Assembly (NCBI RefSeq): GCF_900496995.4
Contig: NC_044018.1
Span: forward strand, 5,728,501 to 5,792,500
Source: Aquila chrysaetos chrysaetos
Taxonomy: Eukaryota; Chordata; Aves; Accipitriformes; Accipitridae
Length of the DNA stretch: 64,000 nucleotides
Reading direction: 5' to 3'
The notes under the pieces are model-generated. The model made no database searches. It was not told the origin of the DNA and saw nothing but the letters and a program-made list of their open reading frames with translations. A program made the translations under genes and the position numbers. Below are positions 46,736-59,477 of this stretch, piece after piece. Every line of letters starts with the position of its first letter. Within the stretch, counting starts at the first letter, position 1.

Positions 46736-49700
46736 ACAGCAATTATGACTGTCTCCACAATAATGGTAACATTAATGTGAAAAGAACATGTCCAGTTGTG
46801 ACGTTAAGAAGCCTTTTGGCCACATGCACAGGAGTATTTAAGCACCGGCTAATCCAGATAAGCCCATTACTGGATTTACTGAGATGTCTGAGTCAGGTAC
46901 AAAAGGATACATCTATGGAAGCATTTTAGTTTGGATCAGGGGTGCGGTTTTGAAATAAATCTCCCATTCATCCCCACTTACTGCACATCGGTTTGTGCTG
47001 TGGCATGATTTCAGAGCACACTAACTGGACTCCTTTTGGATAAAACCAAATCAAAAGATGCACTCCAACCACTAACAGGCATTCAGTCAACTAGACCTAG
47101 TGCTAGAGTGAAAGTGAACCCCACCGAAATGCTCCTTGTGTGCATGTCAGGTCAGCACCAACCATTTGTCTTCTACACATCTGCTCCTATTTGTACTACT
47201 TGCAAAGCAGTCACAGCCGAATTCCCCCTGACTTTAAAGAACCTCGTGCCAGCAGCAGCAGAGAATAGAAAATCAAGATTTAGCAAATCATTTCAGGAGA
47301 AGAGTAATTGGAGGAATTAATTTAGTTGAACAATAGCTGGGTATTAATCCTTAATCTGAAGAACAATGGCAGTGATCAGAAGGTAATACAGCCCATAGAG
47401 TTCCTTTTTTCGGTGGTATCCCTATGTTTAGGAAATAACAAATATTGTAGACTAACTCACCTGGCTCATCCTGAAAAGACTAACTCGGAAACAAAGGGCT
47501 TCTAGGAGAGCTGACAGGAAAAGATAAGGGCAGACACGAACACGGAAAAAGGGCAACAAATCTGACCTAATAAATAACAGAATTCAAGATTCATAAATGG
47601 CTTTTCCACAAAACTTCAGAGACAACTAGGATAGTTGGTTTAATTCTTTGTTTCCTGTCAATGACCTTCAATATACTGTCCAAAGGAAGAAGAATAGGAA
47701 TAGATCTTCAGAACTTGCATCCATTTACCCAGTCCAGAGATACAGGTCAATTAAACATTTTATGCTAAAGAAGACTTAACATGAGACATACAATTCCATA
47801 CAAGACCACTTAAGAAAGTTGTTTTCTGTCGCTGCCAGACCAGCAGTGCCATTCTCAGAAATAAGTGTTTCTGCATGGGGCAGAAACTACCAAGAAATGA
47901 GCAAAGAGCAGCAAGAAGATGGCTAGATCAACGGTCACTTCAAAATATTTTTTATTTTTGTTGAGGAAACTTCCTGGAGAGTATAAAGGTCAATGCATGG
48001 GTGATCATGGCAAACCAAGATTTATTAGAGAGATCTTTAGGGAAGTGACTGACACAGCAGAAGAAAGAACTATTTCAGTCTTAGTTCACCACGGTTTTCT
48101 CCATCTTTCAAATCATACTTCCTGTATGTATTCATTTCCAGGAGTTGAAAGGCAGAAGAGCTATCAGATTGGCCAGTATGACCTCTTCTATATCACAATT
48201 CCTAATTATTCCACCTTTTCAGAACACAATAGCAGTGTATAACTTTTATAAAGGGAAAAACAGTCACTAGAAATTTCAGCTTGCGCTTTCAGAAGAGCAC
48301 AAACCTCTCTTTAGTGTTCTCATAAAAAAACCCCCAAACTCCTCTTTTTGCCTCTAATTTTTTCAACCTTCCAAGGGATTGATTTATTTTTTATTTATTT
48401 TAGTTTTGTGATTTCTCCTTTCTGGGATGAAGAACTAAAGTACTGAAATATTACAAAAACAATGAAAATATTTGTTCCAACCAGGGCCAAGCACCACCAT
48501 AAAACACACAAAAGCTTTGCTCTTAGCCTCCCAGCAAAGGTTTGACAATCCAGAAGTCTGAAATACACTGCAGAAAAGAGCAGACAGAGTTCATGCTGAT
48601 ATAATAAATGTCTTTTTGCGATGTCCAAGACTGGAAATAGGTGCTAATTTAAAATGAGATTTTAGGTTTTGGACTGATTGGGAAGGTAACCAATGTCTAT
48701 AAGAACTTTTAAAAAGATAAACTTGGTCTTTGAATTCAGGGTGCAACTGAAAGAAAAAAGAAATTCCCAGCAAAAGGGGGAATCTGAAAAGGATAACAAG
48801 GTGATTTTGAAAACCTTGTAAGGTTCCAAGAAGTCTCTTTGGTCTTTGACTCTTTGGCTGGTGATGCTGGATATCTGCAAACAGTAATCAGTTCCAGGCC
48901 TGCAGTAGCAGTGCTCACTCATAATAGAATAAAATTACAGCTTACATAGGAACTCAGAATTGAGAAAATCTCTGACTATTTGGCAAAGGAAACTATCAGG
49001 AAAGCAGAGGGGTGGAGAGGGGAAGGTTATAAGGAGTAAGAAAAGAAAATTATACTGTTCAGACAAATTACACAATATGGGAGAGAAGAGGGGCAGAAGG
49101 ACAGCAACAGCAGAAGGATCACAAAGCGAGCTCAAGAATAAATGGACATGGCACAAGTCAAAGAATTTGACAATGGGTACGTTCAAGGGACCTGGTCCAT
49201 ATATCATTATCCGTGGAGAAACGTCCTTGCCACTGTAGTTAGCTTTCACCAGCATATCAGCACGTTCTCTGATGGAGTGGCACACGTACATGACAATCTT
49301 CAAAATGAAATTCAATACACTCCTGTCCCTACTGGAAACCTCACCTTCTTACCCAGTCCCTGCTAGTGTAACCAGTTGGGCCTGGAAAGATGCCATATGT
49401 GATCATCTCCTGTATTACAGCTTGCTTTGTCGATGCTGGAAACGAAACCTCAGGCATGATAATACCAAGAGTTAACACACACCAGCACTGCTATGCCAGC
49501 TCAAACCAGTTACATTTTTCTGACTCTGTGGTGGTTTTGAGTTTTCCTTCTCTCCTTCCCCCTCCTCTGATCAAGGACACGCATGGCTACCCAAAAGCAG
49601 CAAAGCCTTTCTACCAAAATTACTCTCCTTTAGTAACAAGACCGCAAAAGACTGAAACACACAACACTGTCTGCCACCACCCTATTCTGGTTGATTGTCT

Positions 49701-49745
49701 TTTAATAGCTACAATAAAGCTGTGCAAAGGAATAATATTCCACAT
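46736..49745. other. unique sequence, no gene seen
   Basis: A minus-strand candidate exon at 47461-47510 is listed separately. The interval 48960-49370 has overlapping open frames on both strands with no domain. A purine-rich stretch lies at about 49000-49140. Confidence 0.4.
47461..47510 (-). other. candidate exon (50 nt), product unknown
   Basis: On the minus strand an excellent acceptor (gcccttatcttttcctgtcag) and donor (AGCCAG|GTGAGTTA) bound 50 nt. They are open only when entered at phase 1 (peptide LLEALCFRVSLFRMSQ). The splice sites are among the best in the window, but the segment is short and unrecognised. It could belong to a noncoding RNA. Confidence 0.17.
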
Positions 49746-49747
49746 CC

Positions 49748-50192
49748 TCGACTCACTGGTGAAGGGTCTAGAGCACAAGTCTATGAGGAGCGGCTGAGGG
49801 ACCTGGGGTTGTTCAGCCTGGAGAAAAGGAGGCTGAGGGGAGACCTGATCGCTCTCTACAACTACCCGAAAGGGGGTTGTAGCCAGGTGGGGGTCGGTCT
49901 CTTCTCCCAAGTAACAAGCGATAGGACAAGAGGAGATGGCCTAAAGTTGTGCCACGGGAGGTTTAGATTGGATATCAGGAAAAATTTCTTCACTGAAGGG
50001 GTTATCAAACACTGGAAGAGGCTGCCCAGGGAAGTGGTGGAGTCACCATCCCTGGAAGTGTTTAAAAGAGCTGTAGATGTGGTGCTTAGGGACATGGTGT
50101 AGTGGTGGACTTGGCAGTGTTAGGTTTACAGTTGGACTTGATGATCTTAAAGGTCATTTCCAACCTAAATGATTCTATGATTCTATGACTCT
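49748..50192 (+). repeat. CR1 LINE, 5'-truncated, 3' end intact
   Basis: About 445 bp of a relatively young avian-type CR1. It starts at 'gaagggtctagagcacaag', covers the C-terminal end of ORF2, a short 3' UTR ('gttggacttgatgatcttaa', 'aggtcatttccaacctaaat') and ends in the diagnostic ATTCTATG octamer tandem (about 50171-50190). 5' truncation is typical of CR1 insertion by target-primed reverse transcription. This copy identifies the genome as bird or other sauropsid. Confidence 0.97.
49770..50102 (+). pseudogene. CR1 ORF2 C-terminal fragment (reverse transcriptase)
   Basis: Within the CR1 copy, a frame of about 110 codons encodes the end of ORF2, recognisable from [19 protein letters not shown] and [14 protein letters not shown]. 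It ends at the stop at 50100-50102, and the frame is uninterrupted up to there. The endonuclease and catalytic reverse-transcriptase domains are absent because of 5' truncation, so it cannot be an active element. There is no promoter and it is not a host gene. Confidence 0.85.
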
Positions 50193-51420
50193 CCCAGGCA
50201 GTATATGGACAATCCCAAAGGAAAGTGTGCCTTAGCTGAATCTGCTACTTTACAAGTAAAACAGGAAGTTCAGTCCCCTTTTATTGTACCTTTTTGTTTT
50301 TGAAAGGCTGCCCAAACAGTTCCAAGTTGAGTTGAAGCAAAGTTATTGATGTCAAGAAGCCAAGATCTTTCACCATGGCTTGCTGAATGAGGAAGGAAGA
50401 AAACTGTTTGTACTCAGCTGTCCTTTGCTTCTCCAGGCTAGCTTTGAGCCAAAGGAGCAGGAAGAGGAGAAAGATGAATAAGTGAAAAGGGATAATGTTT
50501 ATCTTTTAACAAAATCACAATGTTCTGCTCCTAGCTCTAGCAGCCAAGACTCGCTGTTGCATCTTTAAGACAGATAGTCTCTTCTCTGAGAGACGACAGG
50601 CTAATTATAGTGCTCCTGCCAGAGGGAACTCACACATGCAAGCCATTATGTAAAATATAATTTTTTTCTTTAAGAATGCTCAAGATCATTAGACATGGTT
50701 TTTTCAATGCTAGAAAATCAAGCCAAAAATGAAAATAAACAGTTTCAAGTATTTGCAACATAATTCCCTCATGCATTTATGGAAATATAGTAAAAAGTGC
50801 CTTAAAAATGTGGTTTGACATTTCATGCTGCTCTGTTTTTCTATTTTTTCAATTCTCAACATTTGCCCTCTTGTCCTGTATCATTTCAGTTCCACTGCAG
50901 TTTGGAAGAGATGATGGTGGTAGCCTTTGTCATTTCTACAGTGCTTCTCAGCCTTGTTTCAACTGATGGGTGACAGAAAGCATCACAAGGACTTGCCATA
51001 AACGATAGAAACGCTTTATATATTCTATTCTGCATAAAACAAATGTAAACTCATTGTATCCAAACACGATAGAACCATTCACCAAGATAACTACATGTAC
51101 AGCATTGCTTCCCTAACGATGTGCTTTGGTAGGTAAATTAAGGCTGAAGTGATGATCTACTTCATGTAACATAGAAATACCACCCCTTTTTTCAAGCTCC
51201 CCTTCCTCCAGAAGAAGGGGTTTGTTTGATACACTACCACCTTCAACAGCAATCCTCCCTTTAAGACAAATATGGAAAAAATTCACCAAGTTTGGCTATG
51301 ATGATGATGTGAAATGGCTTCATCTCTGTGTTATGCAAAGAGAACTCAACTCCTGCCTATCTAAACTAATTGGTATTTTAAAGGTTTTGTCTAGTTTATA
51401 AAGCACGGGACTATTGACAA
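50193..51420. other. unique AT-rich sequence, no gene seen
   Basis: I see no repeats, structured elements or coding exons in this interval. Confidence 0.45.
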
Positions 51421-51424
51421 ACCA

Positions 51425-51615
51425 AACACCATGGTCTAATGGATTAAGCAAGCAACTGCATGCCACAAATTCCTGAGTTTTAATCCAGACTCTCTTGGTG
51501 CTCACCTTCTTGTTCCATAAAATTGAGATAATATTTATCCTCTACTTCATGAGGGTGTTGTGAGAGTGAGTAAATGTTTGGACAGCTCTTCAAAAGGTCA
51601 GGGCCTAACCAGGCA
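51425..51615 (+). repeat. MIR-like CORE-SINE, nearly full length
   Basis: The tRNA-like head (catggtctaatggattaagc ... cctgagttttaatccagact) is followed by the CORE and 3' blocks 'cttgttccataaaattgaga', 'taatatttatcctctacttc' and 'atgagggtgttgtgagagtg'. It is a textbook order, with head, core and tail all present. On the minus strand it carries a good splice donor (AAGAAG|GTGAGC), so exonisation is conceivable but unsupported. Confidence 0.87.
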
Positions 51616-54600
51616 CCTGTATTTTACTGAAGTGAACTGTTTCCTCAGAGTCCCATGATATGATCATGGCCCCCTTCTCCAGAGCCTCTCAGATCAGTTC
51701 ATAACAACTATCCGCATGCATAATAACTGTCCACATGCATAAAGTTAGGCACTGGTTTGGGGCTTCAGAGTGATTTCACCTGTAAACTCATTATGCATAT
51801 AAATTATCCCCCTACCACAGGAAAAATTTGGAAAACATAAGTGCTAAGAAACTTTTAATTTATTGCTGATCTTAAGCCAGAAGCATGACACCTCCCGATG
51901 TGTCAGCAACACCAGTCAATTTTAAAATTGTCATTTAATGTCTGAATTGCATAAAAAAATAAAGTGGAAAAATGATTTATTTTATAGAAAATGTTTTAAG
52001 AATCACTTTCTTCTAGATACTTCAGCAATTGATGCTCTATAAAGGTTTAAAATAAAAGCTTTAAAATCCCGTGCTTTATTACACGGGCAATTCCAGAGAC
52101 TCGACACACTGTATAATCCCATCAGTGGTTAGTTCTCAACAAACAAGTCACACATATGGAAAAAAGACTCTAGACCAAGGCAAGAGGCAAAAAGAGGTTA
52201 AATTGGTTACAACCAGGTTTTTCCTCAGTTTTAACTCATAAGTGATGACATAAAACCCAGAAAAAAACAGCTCCAACTTGAAAATGATTTAAATTTGCCA
52301 GCTCCAGCCATTTCTGGAAGCGAGCCAGCCTTAATTTGGATTTAGGCTTCTCAAAGTTTGCACAGCTCTAACTTTAACCTGCTGCAGCCTAAAAAGTGGA
52401 CCTGGTTAAGAGACACAAAAAATATTCCACGTAATTCAACACAAGTGACAGTCTGTTCTCTCCAGGTACCCGAGTGCAGGATCAAAATGTTTTAGTTGCT
52501 TCGTTCCAGGAGAGGGTGGTGCCGTGTCTTTATGAGCAAAGCTGTCCACCTTAGAAATACCTTCTGGACCGATCTAATGCTGCATAAGGATAATGCTCAC
52601 AAGAGGGAATAGGACTTGTTTTCCAGGAGGGAATATTTTCAGAGTCGAGCTTGTAATTTGTATTTGCAAATCTCCAAATTCAACAATTTCTCAGCCTCTA
52701 TAAACTTGCAGATGGAAAGATCCTGTATTTGGAATAAATAATGTCTATGCTTCACCTTCATTACAGGGCATTTTCTGTCAGAAGAGTGCTATATCCTGAC
52801 TCCTGAAATACACAGAAGCCCTTTGTAGTAAAGCTATCGCACCGGGCTGTTCCAAGTGTGCAGCTAAGGAGGTTAGCATTAATAGTACCATAGAAGGATT
52901 GGGAGAAAAAAAAAAAAAAAAAAAAGAAAATATCCCGGCAAGCATTGATTAGGAATGCCAATCGCTCTCTCAGGATCCTGCCTGAAATTCAAGGGCATTT
53001 TTTTTTTTAATACATAGAAATGAACTTTTGTACTAGTTAAAAAAAAAATCACAACATTGAAACATAAGTACATTTATCTTTTTACTGTTTTTCCAGCCAT
53101 TTTCCCAAAATCTGCTGGTTATTAAAACATTGCTGTATAAATAAAAAAGGTTCTGCTTTATAACTTGCCTTCTCTTTTCCCTGCTTACACACATAATGTG
53201 ATCATTGTTTGTTAGATTACGCTCATTCAACAGGCTTTGATGTCACACAGCAAGTGCTATGACTTCATTATACAGAACACAGAAGGATTGTGTGAAAACA
53301 TTACCAGGCTACACAATAGATATCCAGTGCCTGAATCACAAACCACCAAAAGCTTCGGAGCAGGTCTCTGACCATGAGGAACGTACGGCAAATACGGAGA
53401 CCCCATTGATGTACACAAGAATAGCAGTTAGAGTATACAGTGTTTGATCAGAGGATCTCAAAGCATGGTTTGAGATCAACCTCCCAATGGCTTTAAAGAA
53501 GATAAAAGATATTCTTACAGGAAAAAAAAATGGAAAAAAAAAATATTTCTTTGTATTCTACTTGGCAACAGTGAGTTGACAACATCATCATCAACATCTG
53601 TAGTCCACACAACCCTGAGCTAAGGTATCTGCAGCGTGCAGTAAGACAGGGCGACCTTATGTAATGCTGAAGCCTACAAAATGAGAGACTATTATATTCT
53701 TCTTATTATTACTATTATTAATAAGCATCATATGAAAAGATGCATCAGATACTGAATGCTGTTGAAGGGGATCTAACATGACAGAGTTGTGCAGTTCTTA
53801 AAGATGACTGCATTTTCTATACTTTAATAGTTAAGGATGACTTATTTAAAAAACACAATTGACCACATAAAGTCACTGAGTGGAAGGCACCTTTTTTTGT
53901 AGATCAAACAGCATGTGGTAACACCACGAAGATTGCGCATGTGGCTGCTCTGAGGGCCAGGGTTTAAGACTTCAGCTTTACAGCAGCCAACGACACTAAG
54001 AATTGACCTCAAGTTAAAACAGTCTCAGGGAATATTCCTGGACTCTCAAAAAACCCCTTTACACTTAAATTGCTCGACTAGCCCCAGGAATGCTTTTGGC
54101 ACAGGGCAACTACCATTCCCCAATGCTGGGACACAGCTCCGAGGTATGCGGGGGCCAGAAACCATTCTCAGGAGGCAGTTTGGAGACGGCCACCCTATTT
54201 TGGGGGATAAGAAAATTGAATAATATGGACACGGGCCATTCCATGCTTGTTAGCCTCAGTGTCAGAGAGCACAGACACAGTTAATCTCCCGGTACAGACA
54301 TAGCTTTATGCAGTCAACTCCCTAGGCTCCTCTGAAAACCTCAGCCCAGATAGCTGGAAAAGTGTCCTAATTGAGTAGTTAATAATTGCAGCGCAAGCGA
54401 GCATACTTTCTAACTTAAAAGCTATTATTTTAATATCCACATGAACAATATGCTTTGCTGAGGAAGTCGAATATGAGGCAAAACAGGTATCTTTGTGTTG
54501 CCACGCAGGCTGTGTTTACATGCTGATAAGGTCTTGTTCCACTAATGAGAGGGGGAAGAATAGCCTTCACTTTCAGAAAAGCTAACTGCTTTATCTGACA

Positions 54601-55504
54601 CAGCCTCCCAGAAAAGCGGTGGCCTTGCGCATTAGAATGGGCAGCCTGCCAGCTCGAGCTAAACTGCCTACAAGGAAGAAGACATAATATTACAGTTAAT
54701 ATCGGAAAACATTGTAATTTGCTTTTTGCTTGCAATTTTATCTGACAAAAACAAGGTGGTTGGGGAAAAAGAAACAACATAAGGTGTGCCTGGCTGCTGG
54801 CAACTCCTTAACCCTATCTAGTGGGGAGTGCTTTGCTTGATTCAGAGCAAACTACCATAGGGCCGATAAAGACAGGATCAATAAAAACATTAAGCTGAGA
54901 AATCTGTTCATCAGGATGAGAGAGAGAACAGCCCAGGATGGCAGAGGTTAGAGTGGATGAATAGCAGAAAAAGGTAGAGAGAAGGTAAACAGGGATCTCC
55001 TATCTCATCTCTCATGTAAAAGAAGACAGGAAAAGAAAGAAATAATGACATTTAATCCTACCACTGAGACAGTTTAATACAGGTATTTATATGAACACTT
55101 AGATCAGATATAGTTCTGTTATAGGAAGACCTCTTCCAGGGAAGCGTAACTTAGAGAAACATCATAGTGATTGTGCTAGAGTTTTAGTCATTATTTATTC
55201 TTCCTTCCATTTTCTCTGTTCAGTCTTGAAAGCTATTTGTGACATTCTTTACACTTCATTGGTATAATTACATCCCGTATTTGAGTGTCTCAAAGCATAT
55301 GGGGCACTTCAGGGATCCAACTATCCAGATCCCAAATAACCAAAGCCAAAAAGAAGGGAAAAGAGAGAAAGGTCAAAGATGACGATAATGAGATCATTAA
55401 ACGCAGATGCAAATGACATTGCGAACTAGCAAGGACCTTCTGGAGCTGTTCTGGATGCATAGGTAAATTCTCTGTTCAGCATACTGAAATTCTCTATATT
55501 TAGA
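51616..55504. other. unique AT-rich sequence, no gene seen
   Basis: It contains an A20 run at 52906-52925 and TTATTATTACTATTATTA-type AT repeats near 53700-53720. A 116-codon minus-strand frame at 54430-54780 has no domain. Confidence 0.4.
52906..52925. repeat. A20 homopolymer
   Basis: A run of 20 adenines with no recognisable retroposon to its left. It may be a slipped microsatellite or the tail of an unrecognised element. Confidence 0.85.
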
Positions 55505-55527
55505 TTTTTTTTTTTTTTTTTTTTTTT
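55505..55527. repeat. T23 homopolymer
   Basis: A run of 23 thymines, the longest homopolymer in the window. No retroposed gene sequence is recognisable to its right on the minus strand. Confidence 0.9.
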
Positions 55528-56543
55528 AAACATGCACATCACATTACCTGGTTAAATTGTATATTTGGGGTATATGTGTAATGTACTGAATATTTTGGTT
55601 TAAGCTGTAATTTGCAACAGGCAGTGCATTTCTGGACGATTATAACATGTCTCTGGTAGTGTTCTAAGGCATGAAGCCAAAAGGCCGGATGACTTAAACT
55701 ACCCGAGATGTGCAATAATCCCCCGGAAATGCTCGGGATTGTCTTACAGCTATTATACAATGTGATATTTATATTATGCATATAAATAAGAACAGTTATG
55801 GCTGTGTATTTAGGAAGCCTTACTCACATCAGTACAGCCCATTAGCAGCGAACCTAAACGTTCAATTCTGTCAGAAATTTCTTTCAGTTTAACAGCTGCT
55901 GCCTCTACAACTCTCAATCACCTCCACCAAGACGCATAAAGGTGGCTTCATGATCAACACTAATAGGTACACTTGTAGCCTGCTTGTCCTGGTTTATTTA
56001 GCTGCTTTGGATAAGGTCAGTTGTATATCCTTAAAACCACAGCTTCCTTTAGCAGTCATGACTTTATCCTCTCCTCACTCACCTTCCACTTCTCGTCATC
56101 CCTTTAGGATCTCCCTTTAAGAGACCTACTTCTTCAGTCCTTTTCTCTGGGGCCTACAGTAATTCAGCCTTCTTCTGTTTATCTTCTATGTTATTTTTAG
56201 GTAATTTCTGTGCGGGCTTGAGCTAATGACACGTGCACCGATAGAGCTTACATCTGCCTTTGGACTGCTCTCTCATCTCTTCTGTCTGATCCTGCCTCTC
56301 CATCACTGTCCTTGGCAGCTCCAGCTAAATATTTCTCATTTTAATCCACTTCACACATCTAAAACAAGACTTTCACACATTCATACACTGCTTAGCTCAA
56401 TGAGGTTTCAAGATCCAATTAAGAACCTTGCGGTGTGAGTTTAACAAACATGACAAAAAATGACAGAGATCTCCAACAGTATCATGAATTTTCAAACCCA
56501 TCAATTACTTTAAACTTCTGGGTGCCACGTTCTTCTATATTTG
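55528..56543. other. unique AT-rich sequence
   Basis: No repeat family is recognisable. One exon-like minus-strand segment (56083-56153) is listed separately. Confidence 0.4.
56083..56153 (-). other. candidate exon (71 nt), product unknown
   Basis: A near-perfect minus-strand donor (TGGAAG|GTGAGTGAG) ends 71 purine-rich nt that are open only in frame 0 (peptide APEKRTEEVGLLKGDPKGM). The acceptor (ggctgaattactgtag) is weak because its pyrimidine tract is poor. The peptide is hydrophilic and coding-like. No homolog is known to me. Confidence 0.18.
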
Positions 56544-56568
56544 GATATTTACTTTGCAAGTAAATATC
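56544..56568. other. 25-bp perfect palindrome with forkhead-like cores
   Basis: GATATTTACTT (56544-56554) and AAGTAAATATC (56558-56568) are exact reverse complements around TGC. Each arm contains a GTAAATA forkhead-type core. An 11-bp perfect arm with a 3-nt loop is unlikely at any given site, though less so across 64 kb of AT-rich DNA. Confidence 0.6.
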
Positions 56569-58474
56569 TGTCTATTCATAACACTGAATCTGATTCCTAT
56601 TAAGCATACATTTAAAATGCAGTTCTTTTTCTATCTAATTCTTGACACACAACTTGTTTAAAGGGATAGGATGTAATAACATTGCATAGAACTTCTGCTG
56701 CTGTTAAATAACTTCTAAAAAATTTCTAAAATTCATACAATATACTTAGAAACAAAAAATGTTCTATTTATGTAGAGTTTTCAAATACTTACTATTAATG
56801 TGAGATGGAAAAACCCAACAGAAAAATCAAATTCTATCTTAAAATATTTTTACTAATTACTGTTATAAGTGAGATCTCTCATAGCTGCAACTGAGAGAGA
56901 AAAAAATCTATTGTTTATTTTTCTTTTTTAATAAATCTGAGAATATTTTTACTATAGTAAGTTTCAGCTCTTCTCTTACCCTCTGTTTTTTAATCTGTAT
57001 TTGTATATTTTATTCACCGAGAACAGAAAGAAAATATATTTACATTATTAATGAAATGTGATTATAAAACTGGTAGGGAAATTCAGAGGCATAATGGATA
57101 CCAAAACCACTTTAAGATGACAGGTATTGAGATATGCAACAAAAATCTGAAAATAATATCCTGAATACAAAAATGGCAAGAATTATTATTGTTTTAGGCT
57201 TAATAAAACAAACATAATTTGTACTGTATCTTACAATCCTGTCATTAAGTCATTACAGTGCTGTCTAACATCACCTTCTGTATGAATTAAAAGACATCCC
57301 AAAATCTTTTCTGCTTATTTAAGGTGCATTCATGCCAATAAACTTTTTTCCTTTTAGACCATAGACATCTCTCAATCTGAGCTAGTCACCTCCACCTCCA
57401 TTTATAGTCAGTGCTGAGAAATATGCTGTTCAGAAGGATATGCACCTCTGAAAATGCCTTCTCCTATACGCCTGCATTTGGCAAGATGAATTCTGATCTT
57501 ATTGTTTTGGAAAATCTGAACTTCTTTAGTTTAACCATATGAAACCCCACAATTTATTTGATTATATATGTTATTTTAACCACGTTAGCCATATAAAGTT
57601 GAGCTTTCTGAAAAAAAGACTGGCTAATCATGAACATTTTCATCAAATGATAAATTATTACTGGCTTCCTTTAAATATCAAGCCACTTGTCAACAAATCA
57701 GACTGTTAACCGAAACTCCTGAAACTGCAGTTCCTTTTTTTCAGTGACTGCAAAGTTCAGTAGGCAATATTGTTAAAGAGTGACTTGCCAAACAAGCAAC
57801 GCTCCCAATTTACTGCACCTTAAAGATGGGAGTTCTCAGTATGAAAACAAGGGTGCACAGATCTCTTTTTACAAAGAGGAGAAATTAAGTTCCCAAATTA
57901 TAACTGTTTTGAATTTACACACCTTACAAACTGGAAAGCGAACAGTTCAGAAAAGCACACACCTTTCATTCATGGGCAGGATAACAGAAACATTACATTT
58001 GTGAAGTCTGAGGGTATAATGAGAATGCAGAGAACCATCCTTGTGGCTTGGTTAGACCACACAATAGTATATTCAAGTTGAGGCACTGGATTGCATTCTC
58101 TGCAAGGGCATCCTACAACACTTAGCTACCCCCAAATATTGTTGTTTTTTAAAATGTATGTAACATTTAAATTAGCCACACCAGTACCCTCCTATAACAC
58201 GAGCCAACTGGTACAGCTGCAGCCATCTGGGTCCCTGTTGAGCAAGAGCATGTGGGTGGCCCTGCAGCCTGGTCCAGTTTAGCACGCTCAGCACCGCACA
58301 GTTTGAGGACGTGTTTCCAGATGAGCTATCGTGCCTTCTCAGGATAAGCAATGCACCTTATCGTTCAGAAAATGCCATTTTCAGCGTTCTCCTCTGACAG
58401 TCCTAGTGGCGTGTAGAGACCCAAAATTAAACTGGCTGCATAGCAGAGAAAAATGACTTTCAGATAGAAACTTG
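56569..58474. other. very AT-rich unique sequence, no gene seen
   Basis: The AT content is among the highest in the window. I found no repeat family or candidate exon. Confidence 0.45.
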
Positions 58475-58496
58475 AATTATTATTATTATTATTATT
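58475..58496 (+). repeat. (ATT)7 microsatellite
   Basis: Seven consecutive ATT units form a simple trinucleotide repeat that is likely polymorphic. Confidence 0.9.
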
Positions 58497-58899
58497 CCTC
58501 CCACTCTTCTGGGGAAGGCAGATAGAGAAGATATATTCTATTAATGAAGCCTGGGCCTAGAAAAGTGTACAACCGAGCATTAATGCCTTTTAGTTTGGTT
58601 TAGAAAGAAGCAACAAGCAGATAACCAAATTGGTTCTGAAATATTTAATCCAGAAAAGATATCTCAAAAAATAACCTTGAAGCCATGAAACAACTGTTTA
58701 CGAGGTCTTGCTCCACTTTGTTATGAACACTTTGACTCAGTGCTAAATTAAGAAATACGCCTCAACAAGGAGCAGGCCATAAAATACGCTATCAGGTTGT
58801 AATGAAGCAACAGGCATATCTAGCCACCAGGAACAACCACCTCTTATGAAATTCACTCAGAAAAACACATCTCAAGTGTTTAGTTTTGTAAAAGCTTAC

Positions 58900-58972
58900 C
58901 TCTGACCAACTTTTTCTGAAGCACAAACTCCTGGCAGAAGGACTGACTAAACTCTTTGTTGACCATGGATCC
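58900..58972 (-). other. candidate exon (73 nt) with start-codon context
   Basis: The minus-strand acceptor (accatgatttcattaacag) and a good donor (AGAG|GTAAGC) bound 73 nt. Two frames are open. One contains an ATG in decent Kozak context (GGATCCATGG) and reads MVNKEFSQSFCQEFVLQKK, ending at phase 1. The other enters at phase 2 and reads DPWSTKSLVSPSARS. I recognise neither. It could be a genuine exon of an unidentified gene or a chance combination. Confidence 0.22.
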
Positions 58973-59477
58973 CTGTTAATGAAATCATGGTATATTTTAT
59001 GCTGCCTCTATAGAATCTACTTCATTAATGTGAATTACATCCAGGACACTCCAGTAGGTCACCTATTTGCAATGCTTGAAAAGTAGAAAACGACAGCAAA
59101 TTTAGCATTTTGCACATTGGCTTGAATTTCAGACTTCATAAAAACCTACAGTTCTGAAAGGGGAGGATCATCTTAACCACATTTTGGGACCAGATGATGA
59201 CAGACTAGCTGAGCTTCCGGTGGAGTCCTATCAACACTTTGGTGGTTGGCAGCACAGCTACTGTGATCAATTAGGTTAATTAAAACTGTATGGCATGCAG
59301 GCTTCATGTGCAATTCTTAACATGGTTAGAAGGGAGGCAAATGTGTTACAGCATGATTTTAACTGTAACGGGTACATCTACAAAGCCTTTTAAACACAGG
59401 TCTTGAATCCAGAGAATGGTAAGACAGAAAACTTGAATTTACACAATCCCTAAACATGCTCTCAACAGCACTGCAAC
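58973..59477. other. unique sequence, no gene seen
   Basis: I see no repeats, structured elements or coding exons in this interval. Confidence 0.45.
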
